Origin: Echinicola vietnamensis DSM 17526
GTDB taxonomy: Bacteria > Bacteroidota > Bacteroidia > Cytophagales > Cyclobacteriaceae
Assembly: GCF_000325705.1 (NCBI RefSeq)
Contig: NC_019904.1
Location: forward strand, 3,040,001-3,104,000
Direction of reading: 5' to 3'
Length of the DNA: 64,000 bases
Below are positions 62,301 through 64,000 of the stretch, one piece after another (position 1 is the first letter of the stretch; each line of letters begins with the position of its first letter). The notes below the pieces were generated by a model. The model did no database searches. It saw only the letters and a program-made list of their open reading frames with translations, and had not been told where the DNA came from. The position numbers were made by a program, and so were the translations under genes.

Positions 62301-62392
62301 AGGGCATCTGTTAGGCCCAAACTACAGATCGTGGACAGCAAAGCAAACATACCTTGCCTCCAAGACATTCTTAGGGTAATTACTTCTTTCAT
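59327..62392 (-). CDS. SusC/RagA TonB-dependent transporter
   Basis: 1021 residues. After the signal sequence comes the carboxypeptidase-like beta domain (VITGTVVSSEDNSPLPGVSILLKG, 52-75), the conserved linker QQLGEVVVVGYGTQRKKDITGAV, the plug (SIDILKDASATAIYGSRGANGVIII) and the barrel ending VFMLGGSFSF. Unlike the other SusC it lacks an STN domain, so it is not paired with a FecR/ECF switch; no regulator for this operon is in the window. It imports the glycan fragments released by the propeller lyase-like enzyme and sulfatase. Confidence 0.95.
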   Translation of the reverse strand: MKEVITLRMSWRQGMFALLSTICSLGLTDALATPSVEKNVTTIRSTHAMEKVITGTVVSSEDNSPLPGVSILLKGSGTGTVTDIDGKFTLEVPDEGAVLIFSSIGFVKQEVSVGDQTNLNITMEADLQQLGEVVVVGYGTQRKKDITGAVASVGEKDFNTGMSVAPEQLMQGKVAGVNIVQNSGQPGAASTVRIRGVNSISAGNDPLYVIDGVPMQFNSANNFVSSMQGSSPFSSEGTNPLNSINPSDIESIDILKDASATAIYGSRGANGVIIITTKNKSGGETLTYDTYVGVSNIRKTLPVLSADQYRNYAEENGLNYPDEGANTFWQDEIFRSAVSQNHNVAFGGGSAASTFRASLGYTDQQGILLSSGLKKYTARFNGTHKALEGRLRLGINMTYGKTAEDNTPISSNINNEGGNILKDAIRWAPTLPVTNPDGSYYQIGELRINPVSWVEVDDERNTNLFLGNVDVAFDIMDELTFRMNIGHNDQYVERFTNMPATHPAGETDGGRASINKLKNYSSVMEATLTYNKDLGNNTNLNLLGGYSFQRFVTEYTFTEANNFVSSSVKWNLIQSGNILSNTSYKSANRLASVFGRANLRLKDRYLFTFTLRNDGSSRFGENNRWGLFPSGAFAWNIAEEGFMKASAFDQLKLRMGYGVTGNQEIPNDLYRQQLGIAGSAVYVLGGEAIPSVLPTNYANPDLQWEQTNQLNIGLDFGFWENRLTGTIDYYEKYTNNLLLQFSTAAPSVVNTQWANVGEVENKGLEVSLNADLIIDRPFSWNMNVNFSRNRNEVTSLSNEQFSRDEIRTSPLSGVITPKDFSQIIKPGLPLGTFYGRQFTGLDENGMETYLDEDGEDGADLVVIGNANPDFIYGMTHRFMWNNFDASLTLRGVVGNDVLNNTAAEFSYTNSTPGINILESSLSSGVSRDQTAQFSSRWLEDGSYLRLDNINIGYNFDVSELGFLKRARLYVTGQNLFVLTGYSGYDPEVRTNTNGGGNAAIGIDYLAYPRPRVFMLGGSFSF

Positions 62393-62732
62393 TGGTTAAT
62401 TGGGTTTAATGATAATGACTTAACCTGTTACTCACTCCCAATGTATCCAATGATTTTCAAGAATCTGTTCTGAACTGTGATGCATCATAAATGCTTATAA
62501 ATGGTAAAAAATGAGTTTTTATGGTTCTATTACGATGTTAAAGGAGTAGGGCTGATTTGCTCTTCGGGGGCTTCTTTTCGTGCGTTTTTGATGTTGCTTG
62601 TTTTATGGTCAAGGTAGGGATCAGGGATGGTTTGTTAGCGTCAGAGGTATGGCATTAGCCATTACCTGACATTCGATGTTCAGGACGAGTGGAGTCGGTT
62701 TCCTGGAAAAACAGTTAATCGTAAGACGTGCT
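62393..62732. other. Intergenic region upstream of the second SusC
   Basis: This 340-bp region upstream of susC (leftward) presumably contains its promoter and regulator-binding sites. No gene is seen. An imperfect palindrome, CCTGACATTCGATGTTCAGG at 62665-62684, could be an operator or terminator for the membrane protein gene. Confidence 0.45.
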
Positions 62733-63896
62733 TTATTCTTTCTTCATCATTCCGGCTCCCACCAATAGCGGGAAGAGCATAAAAAGGCTTTTCATGCGCA
62801 TGATGATGCCCAAATTGCTGAGGATATTGATATATACCAGCGAAGAGGCCAAAAAGAGGACAATCCCGAATTTTAAGTACAACGGGAGAGGTTTCCAGCG
62901 ATGCCATTTGACCGTTAAGGCCAATCCCGTGGTGCCAGTAAGCAATATGAGATTTTCCAGAGAAGCCAGAAAGGAAGTAATATTATGCGCGTCCAACAAA
63001 AGGGGACGAAACCAATAAGTGAAAAGCCGCATGGGCCAAGCATAATCAGCCATGGGTACGGAAGATCCCACATCCTTTCCTGAAAGCAGGGAGAATTGCT
63101 GATGGATGATTTGTTGGATACCTTCCAAGTTGAAGTGGTCCATGCCCACATACCAAAGTAATGCGGGAAAGGCCGCCAGTGCAGCCATGATACATGGAAT
63201 TCCCCATTGAAGCTGGTACTTTTTGGAAGGGCCAAATAGAAGTGCCGCAATGCCAAAACTAATCAATACCAGCCATGCCAAGTAGGTCCTGACCATAAAG
63301 ATCAGAAATAAGCCGAGAAGCCCACTGGCCCATTTCTGCTGATCGATATGCTGAAGGATCAAGATAATGGCCACAAAGCAAAGTGCCTCTTTCCCAATCC
63401 CTCCGGTCCAGAAGTGCAAGTTGGGCAGGTAAAGGAAGTATACGGGCCACGGGATGCCCCAAAACACTTTTTTACCATCATATTCCCGTATTAGCCGGAT
63501 AAAAAGCCACCTAAAGCCCAGAAAGCTAAGCATGGCGTAAAGGAAAAATCCAGAAAGCATGTCCCAGCCCAAAAATCGGGAAGGGATATAATTCAGCCAG
63601 TACATAAAGGGATAGCCTATGCCAAAATAATCCCACCAGCCCGTGGCATTCGGGTCGGCAAGTGGGCCGTTCAGGTTCCAATATACCACGGCGTCTCCGC
63701 CAAAAGCCATGACATATTGATAAAAGAAATAGCTGAATCCCAGGTGATAGCTCAGCAAAACATGTAAATGGCGGATTTGGATGTTTTCAAGCCCCTTTTT
63801 ATTCCCCACAAAGTGGTTGGTATAAAAAAGGAGCAAGGTCAAACTACATATTACTATTACTTGGATCATGGTCAGCAGCGAAAACACCTTGTACAA
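62733..63896 (-). CDS. Polytopic membrane protein, paralogue of the polysaccharide-locus protein
   Basis: 387 residues with about ten transmembrane segments. It shares the blocks LPNLHFWTGGIGKEA, MVRTYLAWL, FTYWFRPLLLDAHNITSFLASLEN and ILSNLGIIMRMKSLFM with the protein at 49844-51082; spacing of the blocks is the same, which makes common descent likely. No named domain is recognised. Here it stands alone, next to a Sus operon and outside the sugar locus, so its substrate may differ. A glycan polymerase or lipid-linked sugar ligase is a guess. Confidence 0.8.
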   Translation of the reverse strand: MYKVFSLLTMIQVIVICSLTLLLFYTNHFVGNKKGLENIQIRHLHVLLSYHLGFSYFFYQYVMAFGGDAVVYWNLNGPLADPNATGWWDYFGIGYPFMYWLNYIPSRFLGWDMLSGFFLYAMLSFLGFRWLFIRLIREYDGKKVFWGIPWPVYFLYLPNLHFWTGGIGKEALCFVAIILILQHIDQQKWASGLLGLFLIFMVRTYLAWLVLISFGIAALLFGPSKKYQLQWGIPCIMAALAAFPALLWYVGMDHFNLEGIQQIIHQQFSLLSGKDVGSSVPMADYAWPMRLFTYWFRPLLLDAHNITSFLASLENLILLTGTTGLALTVKWHRWKPLPLYLKFGIVLFLASSLVYINILSNLGIIMRMKSLFMLFPLLVGAGMMKKE

Positions 63897-63966
63897 AAAT
63901 CAACTATTTGAGGGGAAAAAAATAATATGGGCTAAAAATTCCCCTGTTTCCGCCTAATTTAGTCCC

Positions 63967-64000
63967 ATGCAGTTGAGAAAAGCAAAACCAACCGATCAGG
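63967..64000 (+). CDS. Possible start of an acetyltransferase gene (cut by window edge)
   Basis: ATG 63967 opens a frame reading MQLRKAKPTDQ to the window edge. This opening resembles the N-terminal strand of GNAT acetyltransferases (M-x-[IL]-R-x-A-x-x-x-D). Only 11 codons are present, so both the gene and the family are uncertain. It is divergent from the membrane protein gene. Confidence 0.35.
   Translation, partial: MQLRKAKPTDQ

Overview
The window is a stretch of a Bacteroidota chromosome, most likely a marine member of the Cytophagales / Cyclobacteriaceae (Echinicola-like). This rests on two SusC/SusD pairs, an ECF sigma/FecR pair, several secreted lipoproteins and sulfatases, Bacteroidota-type promoters (TTG, about 20 nt, TAnnTTTG), weak ribosome binding sites, and palindrome-rich interspersed repeats. 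No similarity search was possible; the taxonomic placement is inference.

Layout. 1-14,000: housekeeping and repeats. It holds a cut-off secreted protein, a DEDDh exonuclease/GIY-YIG nuclease, two DinB-like proteins, biotin synthase, a long-chain acyl-CoA ligase, an orphan exported coiled-coil protein, an acyl-CoA thioesterase, an M28 peptidase and an M3 (Dcp-type) oligopeptidase. A 1.7 kb gene-free stretch then carries an unusual class II tRNA-like gene with its own promoter and terminator. 14,000-22,500: an AraC regulator followed by co-directed envelope genes (two DUF4136 proteins, a BamA-fold barrel, a HAD phosphatase lipoprotein, other barrels, an HdeD-like membrane protein, a lipocalin-like lipoprotein) and an Rdx/SelW-type redox protein. 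22,500-32,000: a Sus-type locus under an ECF sigma/anti-sigma pair. Its enzymes are two phosphoesterases (PHP-type Sb-PDE-like and EEP fold) rather than glycoside hydrolases, which points to scavenging of a phosphodiester-containing substrate. 32,000-34,600: a large secreted arylsulfatase.

35,000-52,100: a surface-polysaccharide locus. An ABC exporter (Wzm/Wzt) is followed by tightly overlapping glycosyltransferases and methyltransferases, then by GT4 enzymes, a polytopic membrane protein and a polysaccharide deacetylase. The sugar genes from the middle of wzt to about 44 kb are clearly AT-richer than their flanks, as expected for an exchanged serotype cassette. Two selfish-looking units sit inside the locus: a DUF559 nuclease gene between GC-rich palindromes, and an IS200/RAYT-like transposase among three copies of a roughly 380-bp unit made of small hairpins.

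52,100-62,400: an esterase, a propeller lipoprotein, then on the minus strand a second Sus-type locus running SusC, SusD, a propeller protein related to oligogalacturonate lyases, and a lipoprotein sulfatase. This is probably a utilisation system for a sulfated or acidic glycan. A 225-bp tandem duplication separates the last two genes. 62,700-63,900 holds a diverged paralogue of the polytopic membrane protein from the polysaccharide locus. The right edge cuts a possible acetyltransferase gene.

The points most worth a second look are the 124-nt tRNA-like gene (Leu/Ser-type body, GUC anticodon, 55-nt variable region), the transposase with its hairpin-array repeats, the DUF559 unit, the phosphodiesterase Sus locus, and the two-member membrane protein family.
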